A stretch of DNA of 27,500 bases from Umbelopsis ramanniana AG (taxonomy: Eukaryota > Mucoromycota > Umbelopsidomycetes > Umbelopsidales > Umbelopsidaceae). Location: positions 1-27,500 of the forward strand of contig NW_026252194.1 in the NCBI RefSeq assembly GCF_025399195.1, given 5' to 3'. Positions 1 to 9,512 of this stretch are shown piece after piece. Position numbers and translations under genes: made by a program. The first letter of the stretch is position 1. Each line of letters begins with the position of its first letter. Below the pieces are notes generated by a model, which saw nothing but the letters and a program-made list of their open reading frames with translations, made no database searches and was not told where the DNA came from.

Positions 1-300
1 TCACCAACTCTCACCCACTACTAAACAGGTCCTATTTCTCACCCATTTCATCAATTACACCCTGCTTTTTGTACTTGGATTATCATCACAGGCCTTAGCA
101 AGATCTCAGGAAGTCCTTGGATGGTCGGATTTCAAGAAAAAAAATTGGGGTTTTTTGGTGGGATAGATGCTATGTAAAACGTTTTTATGACAAATTTAAT
201 TAGCTTAACGACTTTGTCTCTTGTCAATGAATAAAAAGAAAAGAGCTATCTAACACAGCATTACGGGCTCATCTTTAGAGCTTACAGCTACTGTTTTTGT
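1..300. repeat. Dispersed repeat, copy 1 (left end may lie outside the window)
   Basis: This stretch resembles 15240-15550 in the same orientation. The clearest blocks are GGATTTCAAGA followed by an A-run and T-run (near 129), and TGCTAT then AAACGTTTTTATGA (near 168-190), matched near 15380 and 15419-15441. A second shared block is CCT-TTTCTCACC near 31 and 15282. No long reading frame crosses either copy, so it is probably a non-coding or highly decayed element. The family is unknown to me; it could also be an old segmental copy of an upstream gene region. Confidence 0.55.
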
Positions 301-1060
301 TAGAGCTGCATAATGTTTGCTTACTCTATGGAAAGTCTCCCACAACATCACAACAATACTGAAAACGATGACTTCTAAATATCTATCAAATGAGCACGGC
401 TTTCGTAATGCAAAGCCGTCCAATAGGCATAGTAAAGAAAAAGGAGTATCAATGAAAAGATCAGTAGTATAAACTTGGCTTAAAGATATAGAGGGATACG
501 ACGATCGAGAATAGAAACATAAAGGTTTGATGAGAGAACGATAAAAGGCTGATTGATTGAGAGGGAATCTGAAATTGTTGATAAGAAAGACATAAAGGAT
601 TAGTGATGTTATTATGATAAACCTTTCTTCTTATTCATAATCATACTAATCTCTTCACTCTTTCTTCTTGCTTGGCATATTCTTTCTTTCCTCTCTCATC
701 AATGTTACTTCTTACCGTACTCTTTCAAAACTATGCCTTTTACCAAGTTCTCCACTGAATTCAAAGCAAGAATTACAATCCAACGGCATATTGTGACGAG
801 GGCGAAGGGATGGAGGTAAGAAAAGGTAGGATTTGAGAAGAGTGGAATGGGAGGAAGAGGTGTTTCGTTTACAGGATGGTGTTGATAGAATTGCAGACTC
901 CTACGCCGACAAAAGACTCTGTAGGCAGTTCAGAAATGTCTGTTTGGATTCAAATTAAGATGATATAGGCATGCAAATGCACTCTATTCAACTATAGCAT
1001 CCAAACACAAGATCAACTATGAAGCAACGGCTAGGCGATCGCCTTTGTAAAGCAGCCACA
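301..1060. other. Gene-free, AT-rich intergenic stretch
   Basis: I see no reading frame with recognisable protein content, no RNA gene and no clear repeat. There are CT-rich (around 610-720) and GA-rich (around 800-870) tracts of the kind seen in fungal intergenic DNA. Confidence 0.5.
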
Positions 1061-1092
1061 ATCCCGTGACCAAGCGGACACCTCTTCAACCA

Positions 1093-1200
1093 CTATGCCA
1101 CGACCGTATGAAGAAGAAACCGCCGGATCCCATCCGATCTCCGCAGTTAAACTTCTTACAGCTCCGTCAGTACTACCACTTGTTGCGGCAAAAACCTGCT
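1093..1200 (+). pseudogene. Shortened 5S rRNA-like element (5S pseudogene or head of a 5S-derived SINE)
   Basis: The block GGATCCCATCCGATCTCCGC (1124-1143) followed by AGTTAA and then GTCAGTACTAC (1166-1176) is the conserved middle of a fungal 5S rRNA, including the internal control region. A first-helix strand TGCCACGAC (1096-1104) can pair with GTTGCGGCA (1182-1190), allowing one G-U pair and one mismatch. AAGAAG (1111-1116) pairs with CTTCTT (1152-1157) where helix II should be. The stretch between loop A and the closing helix is about 24 bases shorter than in an ordinary 5S RNA, so helices IV/V are largely missing. No T-run follows directly; the next strong one is at 1406-1416. I infer a pseudogene or SINE head rather than a working 5S gene. 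Confidence 0.65.
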
Positions 1201-1419
1201 GATCATATTGTTTCCAAGTATACCAAAACGAGTATCGGTCCGATTACCATCGAAATTATCTTACACGTCTCAGAGAAAAATGCGCAAGCAGAACTTGATC
1301 AAGTTTATTTCAACGCCAAGCCATACTGAGGAGACAGCTTCTCAATGGACATCAATGCACAAACCATTTTGGAAAAATCCAAATATACCTATTCGTACCC
1401 ATCTCTTTTTTTTTTTGCC

Positions 1420-2900
1420 ATGTCCTATCCTGCTACAACTTTATTCAAATATGTCTCAAATGATTCAAATATCATTTGTTATCACAATCTCTTCTGATGG
1501 TCTATAAGGTTATGCTACCAGAATAAACAGACACCAAATTAGATTCGCCAAAAAGCCAAATGTAGCAACATACGTTGCAGGAGTGCATTGGAACTTTACT
1601 TAGATACAACGTGAAAGCGATAAGCTCCTTCAAAGCTGGTAAGATTTCATGCTCACAACATGTATAAATTATTTTGGTCAGTTATTTTTGCATTCATTAT
1701 CCTATGCAGCTTCTAAATGGGATGGGTACATACGAACACTTTTAGGATGATTGTGGGGTTTGTCCCTCAGGTTACAGTGTTGGTTACCCTTAATAAAAAT
1801 GAAAAAATACTGAAACTTCGAAAGTTACTATTGTGATTGGTTTGGAAAGGAAAGTAGTAAAAACAGTGAGCTACGTGCATTTGACCTTAAGAAAGATTGT
1901 ACGATTAGTACTTGCACGGAAAGCCAAACAATAGCGAAAGAACAGGCTAAAATTTAAAGGTGACAAGTTAAAGAAATTCGAACAATGATATAACTTGCTT
2001 CATGAAGAAATGAAGAAACTGCGTTCAGCAAGACACTCTCCAGCAATCAAATCTGTATCATCCATCAGCTTTGACGTCGACTGGTCCTGGTTGCTACTCC
2101 AAAAGTCACAACGTTCGTTTCGGCACCTGTGTTTCTCCTTTGGCATTCACAATTGTATAGTCTCACCAGTATGATTATATGCACTTAAAAAAGCCGACTC
2201 GTTTGAAAGACAGTAACATATTGCGTTTAATTGAAGAGTACAAGACCGTTTTGATATAGATGCCTTGCTGCTTACCAAGTGGGTATAATCAGAAAACTGG
2301 CACCCACCCAAGGTTAATTTGGCCAGATTTATAGGAAAATAATGTGTGAATTCTCAATATGTGACGTTTCTAGCATTGATGATCTAGAAAAAACCTTTTC
2401 GCAAACCATTTTTTTGCAAGCCTGAATAACAAAAGGTATGTGCAGTGGTATAACTGTGACTGACTAGATATAAGAAGGCGGTTGTATCTCTGTTACTTCA
2501 GTGGACGGTATGAGTGGAGGATCGATCACTCAATTCCACTGATTACCATTTTCTACTTGTTGCACAGGTCAAAGTTAGCTCTGCCCTCTCACTAAATTTT
2601 GATGGAACGCAAATAATGGACATATCCTTCATCGGCGCTCCCATCAGCAAACTTCAGAATGAAGTCAAACCAACTTCTGTCACTCTAAAGTGACCCTAGC
2701 ACATACTGCCTTCTTTGTGGAATGCATCTTATCTGTAGTACCATTTTCTCGTACCAAATCATAATTCTTAAAGTACTCTATTTTTTCTTATAAGATACCT
2801 TATGTATGGGAACACCAAAAGATAGTAGGGCTGATTTGCAATACCTAGTAACTGAGGGCTTTCAAGCTTTCAGGCGAAAGAGGTGTAATGTCAACTCCAA
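1420..2900. other. Gene-free intergenic stretch
   Basis: Only short frames occur here and none has protein-like composition or a motif I know. I see no tRNA, no clear tandem repeat and no second copy elsewhere in the window. Confidence 0.5.
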
Positions 2901-3196
2901 ATATTGGGAGAAATATTTGGGGGTCTGATTATAACCAAAATTTTTGTATGGTTTGGTTTGGATATAACCAAATATGTTTCGTTTCGTTTGGTTTGCTATA
3001 GTATTATGCGCTTAAATTCAAAAGAATGCTATGTTGCTACATGTCTTCATGTAGTAATCTTTTCATTGACAACAAAGCTTCTTCAGCAACATGTTTTAGA
3101 TCGGCAATGTCATTACCTTTTAATCCTAACGTCCCTCTTGAACATCGTACACTTTGCTCCTTCAGAACACCATCGTGAAATCGGCACCTTCCTCTC

Positions 3197-3480
3197 CTCG
3201 CGCCACAGTCGCGGCTGGTCAGCATACATTCGCCTTACAGTCTTCAAGACGTTCTATCGGTCTACTTATGAATATGGCTTTCCTCTCCTCTTTGGCTTAA
3301 CTCCTTCACCCAACCCCGTAAACTCATTAAACCCATCGTTTCGATACAAAACATTATGCTCCAATGGATTGCCATGGTCACCGAGGCCATGAGCTGAACC
3401 ACTGCATTGCCGGCGTCTCCCCCCCCCGTACCCACCGCTTACAGGAACTCGCGATGTCTGCTGCTAATTGAAAACTACAT
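3197..3480 (+). mobile_element. Degenerate LINE (non-LTR retrotransposon) scrap
   Basis: A + strand frame around 3215-3290 reads YIRLTVFKTFYRSTYEYGF, which fits the segment just after the reverse transcriptase core of LINEs (typically R-x-x-VYKSFIRP-x-x-EYG). Directly after it, in other frames, come KLIKPIVSIQNIMLQWI and a Pro-rich LPASPPP stretch, in the order expected for the LINE region that follows. The pieces lie in more than one frame, so the copy is frameshifted and dead. No catalytic YADD box, endonuclease or 3' tail is visible nearby. The family assignment rests on a short match and is tentative. Confidence 0.45.
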
Positions 3481-4959
3481 TAAGTTCACTGTAAGTGATA
3501 CCACCTTGACAGAAAATGACTTCACGTCAACTAAAATTGACAATCTTAACAGAAGCAAGTTCGCATGCTTGTTTCAATTTTGCACGCACGAGTCTATTGA
3601 CAAAGTCACATTTGTAAACCATCTTATACGAACGCATTGTAAGTGAAAACCTTATTATATACTGTTCGAGCTTGTAGTTAACGGATCTCAGACGCAAACT
3701 TACCACTCAAATCAGACTCCCCTCATAATGATGAAAATCGCTGAATTTTCTGTGGAGCATCTTGCTATTTCTTATCACGGCAAGAGCGATTAAAGCCGCA
3801 GTTTCAAAGTTCATGGTTAGCACTTTACGCATCTTTTTGCCGTTTGTATTGGTATCCAACAGTTCTAACTCCAAATTCATAATCTTAGCTATTGAAATAA
3901 ACCAGCCTAGGCTTCAACACATCTCTTCCGCGGAAAAAATTGACTCCGTATTGGCTGAAAAGCTAAACTTAACCTCATGGCTAATGCAAGTGCCGCTTAT
4001 GCCATGTACTGATATTGAGGCGGTTTCAAAGTACGGTCAAGCATTAAGCGTCGACATATGGTTCAATGACCTATTGAACGTACTAATCCAGTCGCAACGT
4101 CATTGGATGTACCAAAGGATACCAGAACGTATGCAAGACATCTTCGAGATTACAACAACTTAAGAAAAATTGTAACGGAACAGTAATGGCTGAAAGCTCA
4201 ACAAGGAACAGCAGAAATAGGTGATGATGATTCGCAGGCTTCTACACCTCCAAAAACAGATTCTTTAGTTGTCAACAGCAAAAGAAAGTATCATGAAAAA
4301 CGAAACTCCGGAAAGCATCAAGCGCCATATCACCGATATCAAGGCTACTTTGAAATTAAAGAAAATAGAAAGAGGTATGACACTTTAGAAGGAAATATAC
4401 GTGATAGAGAGACTCAATTCATGTTATTTTAGGTACTGCGAAACAGAGAAACTCTGAATCCATTTCGCAGATCCCGCCTGCCTTGAACAAGCTCTTGAGT
4501 CAGGATATACGGTACTGCGATATACCTGTTGCTTTCGAAGAACGCCATATAAATGGCTCCATAGGTATTTCGCCTACAGAAGATCAAATCGATGCGCTAG
4601 TAACAAAGTATAGCAGCAAATTTGTATTAGCAATAATTCAAAGTACAAGTTCCTGGGATTTGATTACCAATCTTGATGCGTTTTACCAACAAGACTCTTC
4701 AGTGGACGATTGCGCATTACCTCCTAACACCGACATGGACATAAATGCAAAAGCCATATTATTACAAGAAACTGAAGAACTACATAACTTCAAAGAACTC
4801 ATCATTCAATGCGGACCGATACAATTATCAGCTATTGTTGGCTATTATGGACAGACTGGTAGCAATACTAAAACGGCATTCCTCGGATCAGCTCTTCCCA
4901 ACGTTGTCGTTGAGCATAGAGGGAACATATACCATTTTGATACCGTTTTTTCATGCTAA
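3407..4959 (+). CDS. Unresolved multi-exon locus with a C-x4-C-x12-H-x4-H zinc finger (gene or young pseudogene)
   Basis: I do not recognise this protein. Three open blocks lie in order on the + strand. The first, ending about 3637, holds Cys-x4-Cys-x12-His-x4-His (FACLFQFC...HLIRTH) and runs into a good donor, GTAAGTG. The second (about 3860-4163) follows a possible acceptor CCAACAG and reads as a mixed helical protein. A basic linker near 4205-4375 (KRKYHEKRNSGKHQ) stops at a donor-like GTATGA. The last block (about 4435-4959) follows TTATTTTAG and ends in a stop. The splice phases between blocks do not all agree in my hands, so exon borders are not settled and the locus may be broken. The same finger spacing opens the gene at 27473-25403, but I see no other similarity between them. 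The start codon is uncertain. Confidence 0.35.
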
Positions 4960-5289
4960 GTAAGGAGGTTTATGCTTTATCTACTTGGCATACAGTGAAG
5001 CTTACAGTGATCGTAATATAGGCACACACGAACTATTAGACATCTGCGTAACGATACAAAAGCAAATGCAGATCGATTATGGTCTTTTGGTAGCCAAGGT
5101 TCCAACGGCAGGATTTCATACCATGTCATCCACTTTTTTACGATAATCATCCAAAAAGAGTCCATCGTAAGGGAAATGCCACCAGGGTTGCCTCCTTACT
5201 ATTGCATTGTATAGCCGTTTGCAAATTCTCCAGGCAAGACCACACAAAATTTATAAAGGTGATTGCGAAGATACCCGAAGTTAATATAA

Positions 5290-5500
5290 TACTATGAAAA
5301 TGGAGTACAGTTCCACAAAGTTTGGCAGAGCTCAAGCAAGCGGGTACAAATGTCCATCTTCGGGTAGCAACCGGACTCCTTTGGGACCTCGCAATTTCAC
5401 TGGATCGTGTTTCGTGTGTAATCAACCTGGCCACAAGTCGTTCGAGTGTCCTAACCGCACTGAACAGGGAAAAGACCAGGAGCAGATAATGCAAAATTGG
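5290..5500 (+). mobile_element. Fossil gag fragment with CCHC zinc knuckle (LTR retroelement)
   Basis: A + strand frame holds SCFVCNQPGHKSFEC, an exact Cys-x2-Cys-x4-His-x4-Cys zinc knuckle, preceded by a Ser/Pro/Gly/Arg-rich stretch and followed by a Gln/Glu-rich one. This is the usual look of the nucleocapsid end of a Ty3/gypsy- or Ty1/copia-like Gag. No protease, reverse transcriptase, integrase or terminal repeat could be recognised around it, so it is an isolated, broken fragment. A separate open stretch at 5497-5700 overlaps its end and has no family I recognise. Age cannot be judged without the terminal repeats. Confidence 0.55.
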
Positions 5501-5700
5501 CTCTTCTGTTACTTTTGGACTTTGCTGTCAGGTTTGAACAAGAACTTGCTGACAAGGAGGAAATGGAGCTCATATTCATGTCCAAAGAGTTGTCAGAAAA
5601 GGCACTCACGCTATACAAGACATATCTTGCTCATTCCGTTAAGGATGCGAACGAAAATGTGATCAAGTCCTTGATTTTCTGTCGAAATAAAATTCTCTAG

Positions 5701-6114
5701 AAAATTCGTAAAATCCATCGGACTTCCGAACATGAGCCTAGAGATTTCTCACCCTCCCTCCCTCCTCAATACTCAGGCTCAAGCTATGATTAAAGGAACT
5801 ACTTCACTATCGTAGACCATTAATACCTTACCAAAACCTTTATTATTGTTATTATCTGGAACCTTCGTGAAATAAAGAGAAAAGGTTACAGCATCTCTAG
5901 GCTCATGTCCGTTCAGTCCTCCGGACTGAACTAGTAACTATAGGTGTCATAGAGTAACTTTCCGAACTGTCTCATCACCAATAAACTCTTGACCAATACT
6001 TCAATTACTGGCATATTCCGTGACCGACAGTGGAAATTTGATGAGCGATGGAGACAAGTTCAGTGAACGAGTTTAGGTACCCCAGTGTGTCCTGAGTTTG
6101 CATTTGTAACAAGG
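5701..6114. other. Gene-free intergenic stretch
   Basis: No coding signal is visible. A small inverted pair, GTCCGTTCAGTCC / GGACTGAAC (about 5907-5931), could form a short hairpin. The phrase ATGAGCCTAGAGAT (5732-5745) is found again as the inverse complement near 5895 (ATCTCTAGGCTCAT), giving an inverted repeat with a spacer of about 150 bases. Confidence 0.4.
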
Positions 6115-6184
6115 TCTATGTCTATGTCTATGTCTATGTCTATGTCTATGTCTATGTCTATGTCTATGTCTATGTCTATGTCTA
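6115..6184. repeat. Hexanucleotide microsatellite (TCTATG) about 11.7 copies
   Basis: Eleven exact copies of TCTATG plus a partial TCTA run from 6115 to 6184 with no interruption. A frame across it would read Met-Ser repeated, but nothing on either side looks coding, so I treat it as a simple repeat. Its perfection suggests recent expansion. Confidence 0.95.
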
Positions 6185-6519
6185 CAGGATATTTTCGCAA
6201 AGAGAATCTCATGATTATTGTTATGTATTATCTATGCTATCTATCACCTGTCAGAGTGTGGCATCTTCAAACGTCAATTCTCCACACACATGTCGGCAGA
6301 ACCAGATATATAGTAACCTAAGTTTTTCCTGTTGAAATGGAACTTCAGTCATAAAAGATAAAATCTTGCAATTTAGGACTGCAGAAGTCGGTAAAATCAT
6401 GTGGTTTTACTGTGAAGCCTGAGTTTCACAACATAAGTTTATGAGTAACAAAAGTAGGTTGTGTACAACTGATAATCAATATCAACACCTACTCTTACTC
6501 GCACAAGTGTAAACAGCTG

Positions 6520-8568
6520 ATGAAACCAGTTTTGCAAATCGAAAATATAGCTCTGTTCTGCTTCTCTTTCGAACACTCTCATTGCCTTGCCAATTTTATT
6601 TCACCAATGTTCACTCGCAATCTTGCTTCATACCTTGAATACCAGAAATTGTCGCAACGTATGCAAGATAAATCAACACTATTGGGATGCGCAAAAGTTG
6701 AACGAAAAATTCAATTTCATGCCAATCGAGCAATGATATTGCTCGATGACTATTCAGACCAACAAGACGTTATTGACGCTATTACAGATTTCATAGATAA
6801 CCTGTTTCATGTGTTGTTTGTCACTGATGTTGGATTATCAGGACAAGGTAGCCCTATCTCTATAAGCAAAACCGCTACCAGATATAGCACATGCGACCTG
6901 TTCGTGAGCAAAGCAAATGATAGTATAAATTCCGTCCTTCACCAAATTGCCAATTGTTTTACCATTGGCAAGAGCAGATTCACAGACTGTTTTGGCCAAT
7001 ACGTCAGCATACTTAACGATATCATGGATAGCTATGATGGTGATGCGGACATATGGCTCGCTGTGGCAGATACAACGTATTCAATAGCAGCAGCGAGATA
7101 TGTTGGATGGCGTAGTAGCTTCGTGCAACATTATTTGACTTGCGCTGCAAGAGGGGGGATTCGGCCAGATACCCTATACACATCTCACGATGAGGAATTT
7201 TACGATGAAGAACAAATGACAAGTATTCTAAATGTGCTTAGTTTGATATATCTAGTAGATGAAGAGTCCAGTGTAAAGGCTAGGAGTGCTTGGCTATTAG
7301 CTAGCATAATGGTGAGAGGAGCTTTGGCGCAGGACAGTATCATTGGTGAAACATTGGTCAAGAAATATAGCCTCTTACTGGAAATGCTCTCGGCGGACTT
7401 ACTGTACGAAAGATCGCAAAGGTTTAATTACAGCAGTCAAGAACTAGATATTCAGCAAGTCATTCGTGACTTATTAGCAGCCAAAGGCAATAACCAGATT
7501 AATGAATGTTTTGTATTCAAGTATAATGCTAAATGTTCTAGCGAGGATACTTGCAAGGACATAGAATACCACTACGGTAATAGTTCAAGAAGCATTGCAG
7601 TTGCACAGGCTGCACTTGTTGCTGTTGCTGTTCTCTCTGGGACAATCGAATCTACAATTGACAGCAATCATTTGAAACTTTTTGACTATGCAATGTGTAC
7701 CAGCAGGTTGACATCAATAGTAGGAACTTCCCTGTACCTGAAGAACACAACAGCTCATCAGAGTTGCATATTTGCAGACATCCACGATAAACACAACCGT
7801 GTCACAGTAATTTACTCAGAAACAATCAGTTATTTCGTAAGCTGTGCAAACATTCAAGATATGAGCAGTGGAAGGTTACCCCTGGATATCATCATTGATA
7901 ATGGAATATACGAGCAAACTACAGCAATATCGGTTGTGATGCTAGTTATTGGCAGCACGATTCTACTTGGCTCGATTATATTGATAAGTTTGAGTCAAGC
8001 GAAGCTTATTGAGCTGACTTTTGACCCGACAAGCTTTGCAGCATGGTTATCTGTCTTATATGCTGCGTTAGTGGTTTTGATACAGAATACATGGATTGAA
8101 GATTGGACATGGTATGACATGCTAAGAAACAGAAGATTGATTAAAACTGTGAGCTCAACAACTAAAGCTAACTTGGGGGTCAACACATTTCTGAAATACC
8201 TTCAAATTCGCATCTCTTCTTGTGATGAGACAATAAGGGAGGTATTGAGTCCCGAGCATACAAGCGCGTCCACATATTACGCAAATGGAAGAACAGCCAT
8301 TTCATCGGGACCGACAGCCAATATGATACTTTTGGCCGGGCGGCCGGTTTGTTACTGTTTCAAAGATCAAACTACATACATTCCGTTCAGGCCCTCGACA
8401 TTGGCTCGTAGTAGACACCAAATTACTACTACATGGACACTTTTGCACGATCATGAAACTAGTTTTGATGCTTCAGAAAGACAAATATGCATTGTTAGCA
8501 AAAAATTGAAGCCAGGCTACGGAGTGGCCATTGTGAACGGTACCCTGCCGCAATTCTTATCTTCATGA
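6520..8568 (+). CDS. Large membrane protein of unknown function, 682 aa
   Basis: I do not recognise the family. It is one uninterrupted 682-codon frame, by far the longest in the window. Residues 1-355 look soluble, with mixed alpha/beta composition and acidic patches (for example the DEEFYDEEQ region near 224-232). Residues 357-375 (Ala/Val-rich) are a possible membrane or buried helix. Residues 467-491 (TTAISVVMLVIGSTILLGSI and on) are a strong transmembrane segment, and 505-522 (FAAWLSVLYAALVVLIQN) a second, forming a hairpin. An Asp-Trp-Thr-Trp-Tyr-Asp-Met-Leu-Arg segment follows at about 528-536, then a soluble tail of roughly 145 residues. The loop between 375 and 465 would then lie outside the cytosol. 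No cleavable signal peptide is obvious. An acceptor-like TGTAAACAG lies just upstream (6508-6516), so a further 5' exon is possible and the start is provisional. The stop is followed by AT-rich sequence with AAATAATA. Confidence 0.75.
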   Translation: MKPVLQIENIALFCFSFEHSHCLANFISPMFTRNLASYLEYQKLSQRMQDKSTLLGCAKVERKIQFHANRAMILLDDYSDQQDVIDAITDFIDNLFHVLFVTDVGLSGQGSPISISKTATRYSTCDLFVSKANDSINSVLHQIANCFTIGKSRFTDCFGQYVSILNDIMDSYDGDADIWLAVADTTYSIAAARYVGWRSSFVQHYLTCAARGGIRPDTLYTSHDEEFYDEEQMTSILNVLSLIYLVDEESSVKARSAWLLASIMVRGALAQDSIIGETLVKKYSLLLEMLSADLLYERSQRFNYSSQELDIQQVIRDLLAAKGNNQINECFVFKYNAKCSSEDTCKDIEYHYGNSSRSIAVAQAALVAVAVLSGTIESTIDSNHLKLFDYAMCTSRLTSIVGTSLYLKNTTAHQSCIFADIHDKHNRVTVIYSETISYFVSCANIQDMSSGRLPLDIIIDNGIYEQTTAISVVMLVIGSTILLGSIILISLSQAKLIELTFDPTSFAAWLSVLYAALVVLIQNTWIEDWTWYDMLRNRRLIKTVSSTTKANLGVNTFLKYLQIRISSCDETIREVLSPEHTSASTYYANGRTAISSGPTANMILLAGRPVCYCFKDQTTYIPFRPSTLARSRHQITTTWTLLHDHETSFDASERQICIVSKKLKPGYGVAIVNGTLPQFLSS

Positions 8569-8699
8569 ACTTCATTGGCCTTGTAATCTTATACACATGC
8601 AAATAATACAGCTACCCGAAAAAAATACTACTGTAATTCTGGTGTCGCATAAATAAAGTTTAACAAGGATGGAGGATGTAAATAATCATATATGTAGCT

Positions 8700-8820
8700 T
8701 AATGACTGACTTGTAGTAGCCAAGCGTTCATAGAGACGTTGCTTTTCGATTCTTCGATGTCGGCTCTTCCTATCATACCGAAGCAGAATTCGGTAAGCGT
8801 TGGATTGTTCACCCACTAAT

Positions 8821-8875
<55 letters not shown>

Positions 8876-9278
8876 ATGAAGTTGTTATCGCAACAGTAAT
8901 TGAAGTTAGTACGAGAGGAACCCTTCATTCACATAATTGGTATTTGCGGTTGTCTGAGAAGACAATGCCGCGAAGCTACCATGTGCTGGATTATAGCTGA
9001 ACGCCATAAGTTAGTATCTATGCTGGAAGCGATGGTCTGATTTTCTGCAAGTTTAGTTGAATACCAATAGACCTTGTATCCTGAATCATGTTTCATTAGG
9101 TCAGGATAGTAAGCGGAAAGGCTTGCTGATCTCCTGGCGCATGATAATTTCAAATATTGGAAATGTAAAATCCTTTGCAGACGACTTGAATATACAACGG
9201 AGTATTGTAAGCGACAGAGTACCCTTGTTGTTACAATCCGCTGAGATCAAACTCTTGTTGGACAGATTTGTACTGTTA
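8700..9278 (+). pseudogene. Degenerate 3' end of a 25S/28S rRNA gene
   Basis: From AAGCGTTCATAG (8722) through CGATGTCGGCTCTTCCTATC (8755-8774) and GTGAGCTGGGTTTAGACCGT (8828-8847) to CCGCTGAGATCAAACTC (9238-9254) this follows the last 580 or so bases of fungal 25S rRNA, as I know it, in order and on one strand. The sarcin-ricin loop AGTACGAGAGGAA lies at 8908-8920 and TGCCGCGAAGCTACCAT at 8966-8982. The first half is well kept; the middle (about 9020-9160) is heavily changed, with base substitutions and small indels. No 5.8S, ITS or upstream 25S sequence is present, so it is an isolated, non-functional piece. It starts about 130 bases after the stop of the 682-aa gene. Several short frames across it are meaningless. 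Confidence 0.9.
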
Positions 9279-9512
9279 TGAAGACACCTCTTATTATTTT
9301 AATATTCATTTTTTCCTAACTATATATGTATGACAATGAAACTTCGAAGATTTATGTATAGCAATACAAAACGATCTACGGTAGGGCTATATCAACTTCA
9401 TCACTCGGTCCTCTAACGTAATGCTTGTTGGTGACTTCGAACTGATATACTGAGAAAAAGTGCATTCTGAAATCTATCACAGTGTATCCATCGTTCGTGT
9501 GATATCATCCGA

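Noticed and set aside
1066-1329. 87-codon frame on the + strand
   Set aside because: It runs straight through the 5S-like element; the apparent protein is an accident of that RNA sequence.
2904-3392. 162-codon frame on the + strand as a gene
   Set aside because: Only its last third looks protein-like and that part matches the LINE scrap; the first two thirds have no codon or protein character.
6085-6321. Protein with Met-Ser repeats
   Set aside because: The repeat part is the microsatellite and the remainder has no recognisable content.
8628-9281. Short frames on both strands
   Set aside because: All lie within or at the edge of the degenerate 28S rRNA fragment.
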